Shown here: piece by piece, positions 1 to 7,118 of the stretch
Layout: every line of letters starts with the position of its first letter
Numbering within the stretch: the first letter of the stretch is position 1
DNA from: Bacillota bacterium
GTDB taxonomy: Bacteria > Bacillota > Bacilli > Paenibacillales > NBRC-103111
DNA length: 14,853 nucleotides
Direction: 5' to 3'
NCBI GenBank assembly: GCA_023391955.1
Contig: JAEWAA010000515.1
Span: 1-14,853 of the forward strand
The notes under the pieces: model-generated
Databases searched by the model: none
What the model saw: the letters and a program-made list of their open reading frames with translations, nothing else
What the model was told of the DNA's origin: nothing
Position numbers and translations under genes: made by a program

Positions 1-375
1 GATGAAGCCCAGCACGATCCCGCCTACCAGGTTGGGCATGAAGAAACCCGCCCGGAAGATGTTCTGCCCCTTCACTCCGGTAGTCAGGGCATAAGCCAGA
101 AGAAACGCCAGCAGGTTGGTGAGCACCACCGTAAAGGCTACATACCGCAGCGTCAGCCCGAAGGAGCTCCAGAAGTGGGAGTCTGCGAAAACGGAGGCAT
201 AGTTTTTGAAGCCGACCAGGCTGTGGGTGGTGGATATCCCGTCCCAGTTGGTAAAGGTCAAATAAATGCCGTAGATAAACGGGACCATCATCACGGCCAT
301 AAAGGCGAACAGGGTAGGTCCGGTGAACAGGAGCCGCAGCCGCAGCCGGTTCCAGAAGCCTTTTTCTCCAATCAT
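1..375 (-). CDS. Sugar ABC transporter permease, MalF/UgpA type (partial)
   Basis: This is the N-terminal 125 residues of a membrane permease of the carbohydrate-uptake (CUT1) ABC family; the rest lies beyond the left edge. After a basic N-terminus (residues 1-15, rich in Arg) come a hydrophobic segment at about 16-41, a periplasm-side stretch containing TNWDG and VGFKNYASVF, typical of MalF/UgpA-like permeases, and a second hydrophobic segment at about 74-98. A third begins near 108. The ATG at 375 has an AAGGAGAG ribosome binding site about nine bases upstream. The gene follows the sugar-binding lipoprotein gene on the same strand with a 99-base gap containing a strong stem-loop, so the two are probably one transcript. 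Divergence from sucrose phosphorylase suggests the substrate is sucrose or a related oligosaccharide; that part is inference. The family call is firm. Confidence 0.9.
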   Translation of the reverse strand, partial: MIGEKGFWNRLRLRLLFTGPTLFAFMAVMMVPFIYGIYLTFTNWDGISTTHSLVGFKNYASVFADSHFWSSFGLTLRYVAFTVVLTNLLAFLLAYALTTGVKGQNIFRAGFFMPNLVGGIVLGFI

Positions 376-409
376 GCAGGTTCACTCTCCTTTATATCTG
401 TAGCAAAAG

Positions 410-437
410 TCCGGCAGAACAGAGGCGTTCTGCCGGA
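410..437 (-). terminator. Intercistronic stem-loop between binding-protein and permease genes
   Basis: A perfect 10-bp inverted repeat (CCGGCAGAAC and GTTCTGCCGG, extendable by one T-A pair) closes a six-base loop. On the minus strand it is followed by ACTTTTGC, only a weak T-run. It sits just after the binding-protein stop codon and before the permease ribosome binding site. Such structures commonly protect or partly terminate the transcript so that binding protein is made in excess over permease. I read it as a partial terminator or RNA stabiliser, not an operon end. Confidence 0.6.
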
Positions 438-474
438 ATCCGCGGGCGGCCCGGCAGCGGACCTTACCTCACTG

Positions 475-1797
475 TTACTTCACCGTTTTCCAGTAATCCT
501 GAATTTCCTTAGCCAATGTGGCCCGGTCTCCCGCCTTAGACAGGTACTTCTGCATGGAGGCGCCGACCTTGGCCCAGTGGTCTGCAGGCAAATCGCTCAT
601 GGAAGGCTGCACCTTGCCCTTGGCCAGATAATCCTGGATGGACTTGCCTAACGGATCGGGAGCAGGCAGGGTGATGTTCTTGAAGGCAGGGACAATATTG
701 GCCTTGTTCACCAGGAAGTCCTGGCCCTTCTGCTGGTACACGATCCAGTCGAAGAATTTCTTGGCTGCCGCCTGCTGCTCGGGGGTGGACTTTTGCTTAT
801 CCACGACGATCCGCTTGCTTACCGCTGCGGAAATTTGGGTGTTGCCGTAGTCATCGGGGTTATTGCTTACGGGAACCGGCAGGAAGCCGTATTGTTTATT
901 GGCGGTATCAAAGCCGGACAGCTGCGGCCATGCCCAGTTGCCCATGAACCACAGGCCCACCTGGCCCTTGCCCAATACCTCCGGGCCCTTCTCGTAGGTG
1001 GTGGACAGCGGGGAGGCTTTGTCCATGTTGTATTTCATCATCACATCGAAGGTATCCATCAGCCCGTTGAACACCTTGTTGGTGCCAAAATCCGCCGAAC
1101 CCGCCTTGAGCGAAGCGACGAATTTGTTCACCTGGGCACTGTCCTTGCTTTGCCCGGCATAAGCCAGGGGCAGATAGTGGGCACCCAGGGACCAGTCCAT
1201 AGGGGAGATGATCAGCGCTTTTTTGCCGCTGGCCTCCACCTTCTTGAACAGCTCCTCCAGCGCCGTAGTAGTGGTGATGGTGGAAGGATCGAAGGTCCCG
1301 CCTACAGCCTTATCCACCACCGCTTTGTTATAAATAAAGCCATATCCCTCCACAGCCAGGGGGAAAGCATAGTTTTTGCCGTCAAAGCTGGTAAGATCCA
1401 GCGCATTGGCGATGGCGTCTTTATTCCATTTTTCATCTGTGAGGTCAAGGATGCGGTCCTTGAATTTGGCCACGTCGCCGGTGTCCAGCATAATCATGGT
1501 GGGCGGGTTGCCGGAGGCGTACAGGGTGGAGGCCTTCTCGAAAGGGGATGAGCCTGCCGGAACCAGCTGTATCTCTAAGGTGATATCCGGGTTGTCCTCG
1601 TGGAAGCTCTTGGCTGCATCCTCCAGCTGGGTCTGAATCTCGCCCTTGGAATTGAGCAGGGTAATCTTGACCTTGCCCGACCCGGAGGCCGGAGAGGCGG
1701 AGGCGCCGGATTTGCTGTCGCTGCTTCCGCAGGCGGCCAGGGAAGCGGCAAGTGATACGGTAAGTGCAGTCCAGGACAAACGTTTGAACCAATTCAT
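475..1797 (-). CDS. Extracellular sugar-binding lipoprotein of an ABC transporter (family 1)
   Basis: This 440-residue protein is the solute receptor of a CUT1-type sugar ABC importer. It has a lipoprotein signal peptide with a clear lipobox (S-L-A-A-C, Cys23), then a Ser/Gly/Ala-rich linker and the two-lobed SBP_bac_1 fold starting near KVKITLLNSKGE. Family-typical parts include FEKASTLYASGNPPTMIMLD, a central VGLWFMGNWAW segment and a C-terminal helical lobe ending in AKEIQDYWKTV. An ATG also exists at 1806, but it is part of the AGGGGGATGA ribosome binding site. The ATG at 1797 lies nine bases after AGGGGG, so I use that start. It is first in a probable operon with the permease and divergent from sucrose phosphorylase, so sucrose or related glucosides are the likely ligand (inference). 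Upstream are a consensus promoter, LacI-type operators and a cre-like site. No ATPase gene is visible; such systems often share MsmK-type ATPases. Confidence 0.93.
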   Translation of the reverse strand: MNWFKRLSWTALTVSLAASLAACGSSDSKSGASASPASGSGKVKITLLNSKGEIQTQLEDAAKSFHEDNPDITLEIQLVPAGSSPFEKASTLYASGNPPTMIMLDTGDVAKFKDRILDLTDEKWNKDAIANALDLTSFDGKNYAFPLAVEGYGFIYNKAVVDKAVGGTFDPSTITTTTALEELFKKVEASGKKALIISPMDWSLGAHYLPLAYAGQSKDSAQVNKFVASLKAGSADFGTNKVFNGLMDTFDVMMKYNMDKASPLSTTYEKGPEVLGKGQVGLWFMGNWAWPQLSGFDTANKQYGFLPVPVSNNPDDYGNTQISAAVSKRIVVDKQKSTPEQQAAAKKFFDWIVYQQKGQDFLVNKANIVPAFKNITLPAPDPLGKSIQDYLAKGKVQPSMSDLPADHWAKVGASMQKYLSKAGDRATLAKEIQDYWKTVK

Positions 1798-1828
1798 ATT
1801 TTTCATCCCCCTAAAATGATGTAAAAAA

Positions 1829-1842
1829 TGAAAGCACTTTCA
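1829..1842 (-). promoter_or_regulatory. cre-like site (CcpA) in the binding-protein leader
   Basis: TGAAAGCACTTTCA is palindromic except at the centre and differs by one base from the ideal cre sequence TGAAAGCGCTTTCA. It lies about 10 bases downstream of the predicted transcription start of the binding-protein gene, a position where CcpA would block elongation or initiation. Glucose repression of the transporter follows by inference. Confidence 0.65.
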
Positions 1843-1858
1843 ACTCGTCGACAATTGC

Positions 1859-1888
1859 ATTATATGTTAATCGATTAGCCTATGTCAA
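1859..1888 (-). promoter_or_regulatory. Sigma-A promoter of the sugar ABC transporter operon
   Basis: Read on the minus strand, TTGACA (1883-1888) and TATAAT (1859-1864) are both perfect consensus hexamers separated by 18 bases. The -35 lies inside the middle LacI-type operator, and another operator fills the spacer, so repressor binding would occlude RNA polymerase. Predicted start near 1852. Confidence 0.8.
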
Positions 1889-1922
1889 TCGGTTAGCACA
1901 AATTTATGTTAATCGATTGACA
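1865..1922. promoter_or_regulatory. Three LacI-family-type operators shared by divergent promoters
   Basis: Three 16-bp imperfect palindromes with a central CG lie at 1865-1880 (TGTTAATCGATTAGCC), 1883-1898 (TGTCAATCGGTTAGCA) and 1907-1922 (TGTTAATCGATTGACA). Their centres are 18 and 24 bases apart. The central CpG and half-site ATCG/CGAT are typical of LacI/GalR-family operators. The sites are 16 bp, two longer than a cre core, so they are unlikely to be CcpA sites. The middle one covers the minus-strand -35 and the right one contains the plus-strand -35, so one regulator could control both directions. No LacI-type gene is in the window. Confidence 0.75.
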
Positions 1923-1946
1923 TAGACAATTTGAGTTGGTTATACT
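1917..1946 (+). promoter_or_regulatory. Sigma-A promoter of sucrose phosphorylase
   Basis: TTGACA (1917-1922) is a perfect -35 and TATACT (1941-1946) a good -10, with an 18-base spacer. The -35 is the right half of the third LacI-type operator. Predicted start near 1953, followed by a roughly 70-base leader to the ATG at 2023. Confidence 0.78.
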
Positions 1947-1962
1947 AGGGGCAAATTGGTCC

Positions 1963-1976
1963 TGTTAACGCTTCCT
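1963..1976 (+). promoter_or_regulatory. Possible cre-like site in the sucrose phosphorylase leader
   Basis: TGTTAACGCTTCCT matches the degenerate cre pattern (TGWAARCGYTWNCA) at about 12 of 14 positions and has the central CG. It begins about 10 bases after the predicted transcription start, the mirror image of the cre-like site on the transporter side. That symmetry is the main reason to take it seriously; the match alone is modest. Confidence 0.45.
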
Positions 1977-2022
1977 TTTGGAGACGGAGCAGCGGGGGCC
2001 GATCCTCGAAGGAGATGTTATC

Positions 2023-3483
2023 ATGGCAATCCGGAATGAAATCATGCTGATTACGTACGCGGACAGTCTGGGCAAGAATCTAAAGGAAACCGCCGGAATT
2101 CTGAATACCCATCTGAAGGGTGTAGTGGGAGGCGTGCATTTGCTGCCCTTTTATCCGTCCTCCGCAGACCGTGGGTTTGCCCCTATGACCTACCGGGAGG
2201 TAGACCCGGCCTTTGGCACCTGGGAGGATGTGGAGGGAATCGCCAGGGACTTTTATCTGATGGTGGACTTCATGATTAACCATATCTCCAAGAGCTCGGA
2301 CTATTTCAAGGATTTTGCCGCCCGCAAGGATGAATCTCCTTATGCGGACTTCTTCATCCGGTATAAGGATTTTTGGCCGGAGGGGGAACCGACCCAGGAG
2401 GATGTGGACCTGATTTATAAGCGGAAGCCCCGGGCTCCTTACATTGACGTCACCTTCGCCGACGGAAGCACGGAGAAGGTTTGGTGCACCTTTGACGAAG
2501 AGCAGGTGGACCTGAACCTGTACGGGGAAACGGCACAGCAGTTTGTGTGTGATGAGCTTATCCATCTGGCGGAAAAAGGAGCGGCGGTTATCCGCCTCGA
2601 CGCCTTCGCATACGCCACCAAGAAAGTGGATACGAATTGCTTTTTTGTGGAGCCGGATATCTGGAACATGCTGGGGGATGCGGCTTCCCTTCTGTCATCC
2701 AGGGGCGTGGAGGTGCTCCCGGAGATTCATGAGCATTATTCCATCCAGCTGAAGCTGGCGGAGAAGAATTATTATGTCTATGATTTCGCTCTGCCGATGC
2801 TGGTGCTGCACGCCCTGTACAACGGCAGGAGCGACCGGCTGCTCCATTGGCTGTCCATCTGCCCGCGGAAGCAGTTCACCACCCTGGACACCCATGACGG
2901 CATCGGCGTGGTGGATGTCCGCGGCCTGCTCACCGACGAGGAGATCGAGGAAACCAAGGAGGCCCTGTTCTCCCGGGGTGCCAATGTGAAGAAGATCTAC
3001 AACACGATGGCGTACAACAACCTGGATATCTACCAGGTAAACTGCACGTATTACTCCGCCTTGGGCGACAATGACGACGCTTATGTGCTGGCCCGGGCGA
3101 TCCAGTTCTTCTCCCCTGGCATCCCCCAAGTGTATTATGTGGGACTCCTGGCGGGACGCAATGACATTGCGCTTTTGGAGGAGACCAAGGTGGGGCGCAA
3201 CATCAACCGGCACTATTACTCCACGGAGGAAGTGGAGGCGGAACTGCAGCGTCCGGTGGTGCAGCGGCTGTTTAACCTGATGCGCTTCCGCAACACTCAC
3301 CCTGCCTTCAACGGCAAGTTTGCCATTGTCCCCCATGAGGAGCCTCATCTGCTGGAGCTGTCTTGGACCGGCGACGGCCATAAGGCTGTGCTGAAGGCAG
3401 ACCTGGCCGCCCACACCTTTACCATTATGTACGGGAATGCGGCCGGTACCCCCGACGATTACGCCATTTTGGAGGGGGTGTAA
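2023..3483 (+). CDS. gtfA: Sucrose phosphorylase (GH13 family)
   Basis: This 486-residue cytoplasmic enzyme splits sucrose with phosphate into alpha-glucose-1-phosphate and fructose. The sequence closely follows streptococcal GtfA: MLITYADSLGKNLKE near the start, GGVHLLPF.PSS.DRGFAP, MVDFMINHIS, and RNINRHYY near 392-399. The expected GH13 catalytic residues are present: nucleophile Asp193 in RLDAFAY, acid/base Glu234 in LPEIHEHY, and transition-state Asp292 in LDTHDGIG. Length fits the family (about 480-505). A TTG at 1978 would extend the frame by 15 codons, but the ATG at 2023 has AAGGAG eight bases upstream. Divergent from a sugar ABC importer, as GtfA is associated with the msm transporter in streptococci. 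Sucrose-6-phosphate or glucosylglycerate phosphorylases are related, but an ABC importer delivers unphosphorylated sugar, which favours sucrose. The alternative symbols sucP and scrP are also in use. Confidence 0.95.
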   Translation: MAIRNEIMLITYADSLGKNLKETAGILNTHLKGVVGGVHLLPFYPSSADRGFAPMTYREVDPAFGTWEDVEGIARDFYLMVDFMINHISKSSDYFKDFAARKDESPYADFFIRYKDFWPEGEPTQEDVDLIYKRKPRAPYIDVTFADGSTEKVWCTFDEEQVDLNLYGETAQQFVCDELIHLAEKGAAVIRLDAFAYATKKVDTNCFFVEPDIWNMLGDAASLLSSRGVEVLPEIHEHYSIQLKLAEKNYYVYDFALPMLVLHALYNGRSDRLLHWLSICPRKQFTTLDTHDGIGVVDVRGLLTDEEIEETKEALFSRGANVKKIYNTMAYNNLDIYQVNCTYYSALGDNDDAYVLARAIQFFSPGIPQVYYVGLLAGRNDIALLEETKVGRNINRHYYSTEEVEAELQRPVVQRLFNLMRFRNTHPAFNGKFAIVPHEEPHLLELSWTGDGHKAVLKADLAAHTFTIMYGNAAGTPDDYAILEGV

Positions 3484-3513
3484 CGCCACACCCAGCCGAA
3501 TAAATAGACACAC

Positions 3514-3556
3514 AAAAAACCGGCCTCCCGTGAAGGAGCCGGTTCTTTGTTTTTTT
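3514..3556. terminator. Bidirectional intrinsic terminator between gtfA and pepT
   Basis: A GC-rich stem (AACCGGC-CTCC against GGAG-CCGGTT, one bulged C) is flanked by an A-run on the left and a T-rich run on the right. It therefore works as an intrinsic terminator for both converging genes, gtfA on the plus strand and pepT on the minus strand. Confidence 0.88.
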
Positions 3557-3579
3557 GCCGGTGGCTAACGCCTAACGCC

Positions 3580-4821
3580 CTATACCTCCGCTTTTTCCTC
3601 GAATAGCCGGACAATCTCCACGATGACCTGAGTGGCCTTCAGCATCGAATCCACCGACACGTACTCATATTTGCCGTGGAAATTCTCCCCGCCCGCAAAG
3701 ATATTGGGAGTCGGCAGGCCCATATAGGACAGCTGGGAGCCGTCGGTGCCTCCGCGGATGGCCTTCACGATGGGCTTGATGCCCAGATTGACCATAGCCT
3801 GGTGGGCCACATCGACGATTTCCTTTACCGGTTCGATTTTCTCCCGCATGTTGTAATATTGGTCCTTAATCTCCACCTTCACGCTGCCCGGCCCATATTC
3901 GGCTTCCAGCTCCCGGGTGATTTCCACAATCCGGTTCTTACGGGCCAGGAAGCTCTCCCGGTCAAAGTCGCGGATCATATACCGCATGGTGGTGGAATCC
4001 ACAGTGCCGTTAATGGATTGCAGGTAGTAGAAGCCCTCATACCCCTCCGTAAACTCGGGGGCTTCCTCCTTGGGCAGCCGGCTGTTGAATTCCATGGCGA
4101 CCTTGGCGGAGTTGACCATTTTGCCCTTGGCTGTGCCGGGGTGGACAACCACCCCCTTGAAGGTCACGGTAGCCGCCGCGGCGTTGAAGCTCTCATATTC
4201 CAGCTCGCCCAGGGGCCCGCCGTCCAAGGTATAGGCAAAAGCTGCGCCAAAGGCCGGCACATTGAACTTGTGGGCGCCGCGGCCGATTTCCTCATCGGGT
4301 GTAAAGGCGACCCTGATTTTCCCGTGGGGCACCTCGGGATGGGCGATCAAATAAGCCATCGCCGTCATAATCTCGGCGATGCCTGCTTTGTCGTCGGCGC
4401 CCAGAAGTGTGGTGCCATCCGTGGTAATCAGAGTCTGGCCCTTATACCCGGCCAGCTCCGGATAGGCGGACACGGACAGAATAGTGCCGCTGGCGGCATT
4501 CAACACAATGTCCTGGCCGTTGTAATTTTCGATCAGCTGGGGATTTACATTAGCACCGCTGTAGTCCTGGGCGGTATCCATATGGGCCAAAAAACCGATG
4601 ACCGGCACCGAGGTTTTGTTCGTGTTGGCAGGCAGAGTAGCCATGACATATCCGTGCTCGTCAACCGTAACCTCGCTCATGCCCATTTGCTTTAGTTCCT
4701 CTACCAGTTTATGGGCCAATGCCCATTGCCCCTCCGTAGAAGGGCAGGTATCGTTATGCTCATTGGATTGAGTATCTAACTTCACGTAGGAGGTGAAGCG
4801 CTGGATGAGTTCATTTTTCAT
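3580..4821 (-). CDS. pepT: Peptidase T (tripeptide aminopeptidase)
   Basis: A 413-residue cytoplasmic M20B zinc exopeptidase that removes the N-terminal residue from tripeptides. Length matches the family (about 408-415). The di-metal centre is complete: His80 and Asp82 in AHMDTA, bridging Asp143 in GADDKAG, catalytic Glu177 and metal Glu178 in TPDEEIGRG, Asp200 in YTLDGG, and His382 in GGENFHGKYEY. The dimerisation domain (about 208-320) includes VHPGTAKGKMVNS with His227, and RGGTDGSQLS sits at 356-365. The ATG at 4821 is preceded by GAGGGAG, 11 bases away. The stalk/propeller gene lies 86 bases upstream on the same strand, so co-transcription is possible, although a weak separate promoter can be drawn in the gap. 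Family identity is secure. Confidence 0.96.
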   Translation of the reverse strand: MKNELIQRFTSYVKLDTQSNEHNDTCPSTEGQWALAHKLVEELKQMGMSEVTVDEHGYVMATLPANTNKTSVPVIGFLAHMDTAQDYSGANVNPQLIENYNGQDIVLNAASGTILSVSAYPELAGYKGQTLITTDGTTLLGADDKAGIAEIMTAMAYLIAHPEVPHGKIRVAFTPDEEIGRGAHKFNVPAFGAAFAYTLDGGPLGELEYESFNAAAATVTFKGVVVHPGTAKGKMVNSAKVAMEFNSRLPKEEAPEFTEGYEGFYYLQSINGTVDSTTMRYMIRDFDRESFLARKNRIVEITRELEAEYGPGSVKVEIKDQYYNMREKIEPVKEIVDVAHQAMVNLGIKPIVKAIRGGTDGSQLSYMGLPTPNIFAGGENFHGKYEYVSVDSMLKATQVIVEIVRLFEEKAEV

Positions 4822-4868
4822 CGGAAATCAAACTCCCTCGAATGTGGTGGCCAAGCCTTATTGGCTTT

Positions 4869-4897
4869 ATCATACCACGCCCAGGGGGTGATGCAAA
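4869..4897 (-). promoter_or_regulatory. Weak candidate promoter for pepT
   Basis: On the minus strand TTTGCA (4892-4897) and TATGAT (4869-4874) are spaced by 17 bases, matching the consensus at four and five of six positions. It would give pepT its own start independent of the upstream gene. The match is only moderate. Confidence 0.35.
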
Positions 4898-4907
4898 AAT
4901 CCGCACC

Positions 4908-6467
4908 CTAATATTGTAAAGTCTTCAGTGACGTTTCACCCTCCAGCTTATACAGCAATTGTTCCCCGTCCGTAAAAAGGGTTCCCACATTTCCCTCAAT
5001 ACGCAGCTGCACTTCTCCGCGGCTGTCGTAGATGTTCAGAGAAAGCTCCCTCCCGAGAGTTTGCGCTAATATCCGGTCTTTGGTGAAGTACACGGGAGCA
5101 AAGTAATTTTGGCTGACCTCCTTAGGCTCCTGACCATACTCGACTTTGAAAAGCTGATTCATCCAGCCCTCCACCAAAACCGTGAAAAAGACCGTATCTC
5201 CCACTAAATAATATCGATCCACCTTGTGCTCCCCGGAGAGCAGCATCTCTTGCTGTCCATTCAGGTCGGAGGCATACAGGAGGCCGTCGGCAGCTTTGAC
5301 ATAAAGAATTTGGCCATCTTCTGTTAATGTGAACCGCGAAATTCCGCCTGCCGTAACAGCAGTTTGTTTTCCGCTCTTCAAGTCGATTTTCCAGATGCGG
5401 TTGGCTTCTGCTCGGTTTGCATCCGTTACCGGATAAGGGGAACCGAGCACATAAACAGAGGCTCCCGCCACCTCCAGTGAGCCCCTGCCATAAGAGATGC
5501 CGCCTCCTTCAGAGGGCAGGATTGACCACCCGTACATCATGGACGGATTGCCGATTTGCATATTGGGCATATTTTCAGACGGGTAAGACTGCCCCGGGGG
5601 CACCAAATACAAATTATTCCCGAATGGAGGAACGCCATAGTTGATTATTACCCGCCCCAGTGGGGTGCTGGTGAAATCGATATAACCGGAGAAATCCTTT
5701 TCCGCTGTGCCATCCTCATTCAGCTTCACATAATGGTCGCTGCCCATGGTGGCCCCACCCGTATGATAATTGAGCCAAAGGGCATCATCCCGAACGTTAA
5801 AGCCGAGAAGGGTATTATTACCATACGAAGTGCTGTATTCATACGCATAGATATGCTTTTTGTCTCCCGGATTGGATACCGGGCTGCGATAGATATGGTT
5901 CTGCGCCCCTTCTGTCTCCGCAAAATAGTAATATCCCTTGTACACGGCAAAGCCATTGCTGGCGGCATAGTCGGGAAGTCCGGCGTCCTTTATCTGCGGA
6001 TTGCTGGAGTGGATAGAAAGTCCGTCGGAGTCGCTCCACTCATAGTCCCAGCCGAAGGCATCATGGGCAAATCGCCAGGTCAGTGGAAAATAGGTCACAT
6101 TCCGAAAGCCCAGAAGCGGATACTCCTCCGTGCTGTTTTCAATGGTTTGACCATTCACTGTAATGGGCCCTTGTGCCAGCTCCGCCCGGTAGCTGGAGGC
6201 TGTGTTGGCCTTAGCGGAGGCATAAGGATGGTAGGCAGCTGTAATGCTGCTCTGCTGCACGGTTAGTCCTTGATCAGGCGACCATCTGTTTTCCAGTCCG
6301 AGATAGCGGGAATCGAACCAGGTCATAGGGAAGTAGGTAATGTCCTTATAAACAATTAGCGGATATTCCCGGTTGCGGTTATCCACGGTCTGCCCGTTTA
6401 ACGTCACGGGAAACGACGGTAGTGTAACATTCAAACGCGTATCGGCAGCTTGGCTTTTTTCCGGCAC
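4908..6467 (-). CDS. Stalk-domain and beta-propeller (DUF5050-like) protein, signal peptide disrupted
   Basis: A 519-residue open frame from a GTG at 6467. Residues about 13-72 and 94-155 are two copies of a stalk module (V-x-LNGQTV/I, EYPLI/L, x-x-x-TYFP-L/M-TW, then W-S-x-D-x-GL), related to copper-amine-oxidase N-terminal/stalk domains common on Paenibacillus surface proteins. Residues about 165-519 contain repeating beta-strand units such as YKGYYYFAE, RIWKIDLKSG and LLYASDLNG, resembling the DUF5050 propeller of secreted proteins. Function is unknown; likely an envelope or extracellular binding protein. The GTG start has no good ribosome binding site, and the real N-terminus appears to begin at a TTG at 6545 but is interrupted by TAG at 6506-6504. 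The listed protein would lack an export signal. It may be a pseudogene, or the stop may be a sequence error. Confidence 0.7.
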   Translation of the reverse strand: MPEKSQAADTRLNVTLPSFPVTLNGQTVDNRNREYPLIVYKDITYFPMTWFDSRYLGLENRWSPDQGLTVQQSSITAAYHPYASAKANTASSYRAELAQGPITVNGQTIENSTEEYPLLGFRNVTYFPLTWRFAHDAFGWDYEWSDSDGLSIHSSNPQIKDAGLPDYAASNGFAVYKGYYYFAETEGAQNHIYRSPVSNPGDKKHIYAYEYSTSYGNNTLLGFNVRDDALWLNYHTGGATMGSDHYVKLNEDGTAEKDFSGYIDFTSTPLGRVIINYGVPPFGNNLYLVPPGQSYPSENMPNMQIGNPSMMYGWSILPSEGGGISYGRGSLEVAGASVYVLGSPYPVTDANRAEANRIWKIDLKSGKQTAVTAGGISRFTLTEDGQILYVKAADGLLYASDLNGQQEMLLSGEHKVDRYYLVGDTVFFTVLVEGWMNQLFKVEYGQEPKEVSQNYFAPVYFTKDRILAQTLGRELSLNIYDSRGEVQLRIEGNVGTLFTDGEQLLYKLEGETSLKTLQY

Positions 6468-6545
6468 ATACAGGTTGCTGGCTCCCGCCAGAATGAGACC
6501 GGCCTAGGCAATCCGGCTTCCGAGTTTATATGAAGTTGGAAACAA
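6468..6545 (-). other. Signal-peptide coding region interrupted by in-frame TAG
   Basis: In frame with the downstream gene, a TTG at 6545 follows AGGGAGAGG by six bases. It would encode MFPTSYKLGSRIA, then TAG (6506-6504), then AGLILAGASNLYV leading into PEKSQAA. Without the stop this is a normal signal peptide: basic region, hydrophobic core and an Ala-rich cleavage area near SQAA. A single C-to-T change (CAG to TAG) or a TGG to TAG change would explain it. Confidence 0.65.
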
Positions 6546-6594
6546 ATTTATCCTCTCCCTTTTGGGAATTCACTTCCAGTTAGTGAGACGCGTT

Positions 6595-6608
6595 CTTTAC
6601 CGGTAAAG
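6595..6608. repeat. Perfect 14-bp palindrome CTTTACCGGTAAAG
   Basis: An exact self-complementary 14-mer, 50 bases upstream of the TTG start of the stalk/propeller gene. The position would suit an operator for that gene, but I cannot assign a regulator family. Confidence 0.5.
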
Positions 6609-6686
6609 TTGCACTAATTATGCGGATATTATTGGGTAATAGTGTGGCCGATTCGAACGGATAACACCTAATACACCCCTATACGG

Positions 6687-6708
6687 ACACTATCCCCTCT
6701 GCTCAGGA
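6687..6708 (+). repeat. 22-bp repeat, copy 1 (direct)
   Basis: Begins ACACTATCCCC and ends GCTCAGGA. It is identical over 22 bases to the copy at 6789-6810, 102 bases downstream. A partial inverted match (GGGTAATAGTGT at about 6634-6645) lies just upstream and could pair with its left part. Confidence 0.85.
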
Positions 6709-6788
6709 GAACAGATGCAAACTAGGTTTTGTATGGAAAAAAATAACCAATAGCCACGGCGGTATAACGGTTTCATGCGCTTGTTGGA

Positions 6789-6810
6789 ACACTATCCCCT
6801 CTGCTCAGGA
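6789..6810 (+). repeat. 22-bp repeat, copy 2 (direct)
   Basis: Exact copy of 6687-6708. The match extends outward only weakly (GG shortly before each copy). It marks the left edge of the purine-rich and tandem-repeat segment, whose right edge is the inverted copy at 7501-7524. Confidence 0.85.
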
Positions 6811-6840
6811 TAGGGCAGCCGATGTGAGCAAAGAGAAAGG

Positions 6841-7014
6841 GGGAAGGGGACTGGGCAAAGCTCAGAGTGGAGAATGAATGGAAAAAGACAAAAGGGTGAG
6901 AAGAAAAGGACAAGGACTAAGGGGCAAAGAGCAAGGAGAAAAGGGTAAGGGCGAAAGAACAAGGACGAACCGATAGGAGGAAAGGAAAAGGATAGAAGGA
7001 CAAGGGTAGAAGGA
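6841..7014 (+). repeat. Purine-rich strand-asymmetric tract
   Basis: About 83 percent of bases on the plus strand are A or G (30 pyrimidines in 180 bases at 6841-7020, counted by hand). Short degenerate units such as ACAAGGAC, AAGGACAAGG and AGGATAGAAGG recur. It does not look coding. A 6-bp stem hairpin (AACTCA, loop TAAGG, TGAGTT) follows at 7015-7031. Confidence 0.7.
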
Positions 7015-7118
7015 TAACTCATAAGGTGAGTTGGGAGGCGGGCGGAACAGTAAGAGAGGAGTTGTGCGATAATCTTATAGAACAGAGAAGCCCCGGTTTG
7101 CTGAACCAGGACCCCGAA

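Noticed and set aside
793..1551. Long plus-strand frame opposite the binding-protein gene
   Set aside because: It is the antisense of a clear lipoprotein gene, has no ribosome binding site, and its translation resembles no protein family.
1865..1922. Reading the three CG-centred palindromes as cre sites
   Set aside because: They are 16 bp with an ATCGAT-type core and lack the cre spacing; LacI-type operators fit better.
2695..3513. 272-codon minus-strand frame opposite sucrose phosphorylase
   Set aside because: Antisense shadow of a gene with complete GH13 catalytic motifs; no start signal.
3676..4695. 339-codon plus-strand frame opposite pepT
   Set aside because: Lies wholly within the pepT gene on the other strand; pepT has all active-site residues, so this is a codon-bias shadow.
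4850..4875. Terminator between the stalk/propeller gene and pepT
   Set aside because: Only a 5-bp stem (AAGCC/GGCTT) with no T-run on the minus strand.
6792..7022. 76-codon minus-strand frame in the spacer
   Set aside because: Its Ser/Phe/Leu/Pro-rich translation simply reflects the pyrimidine-rich complement of the purine tract; no ribosome binding site.
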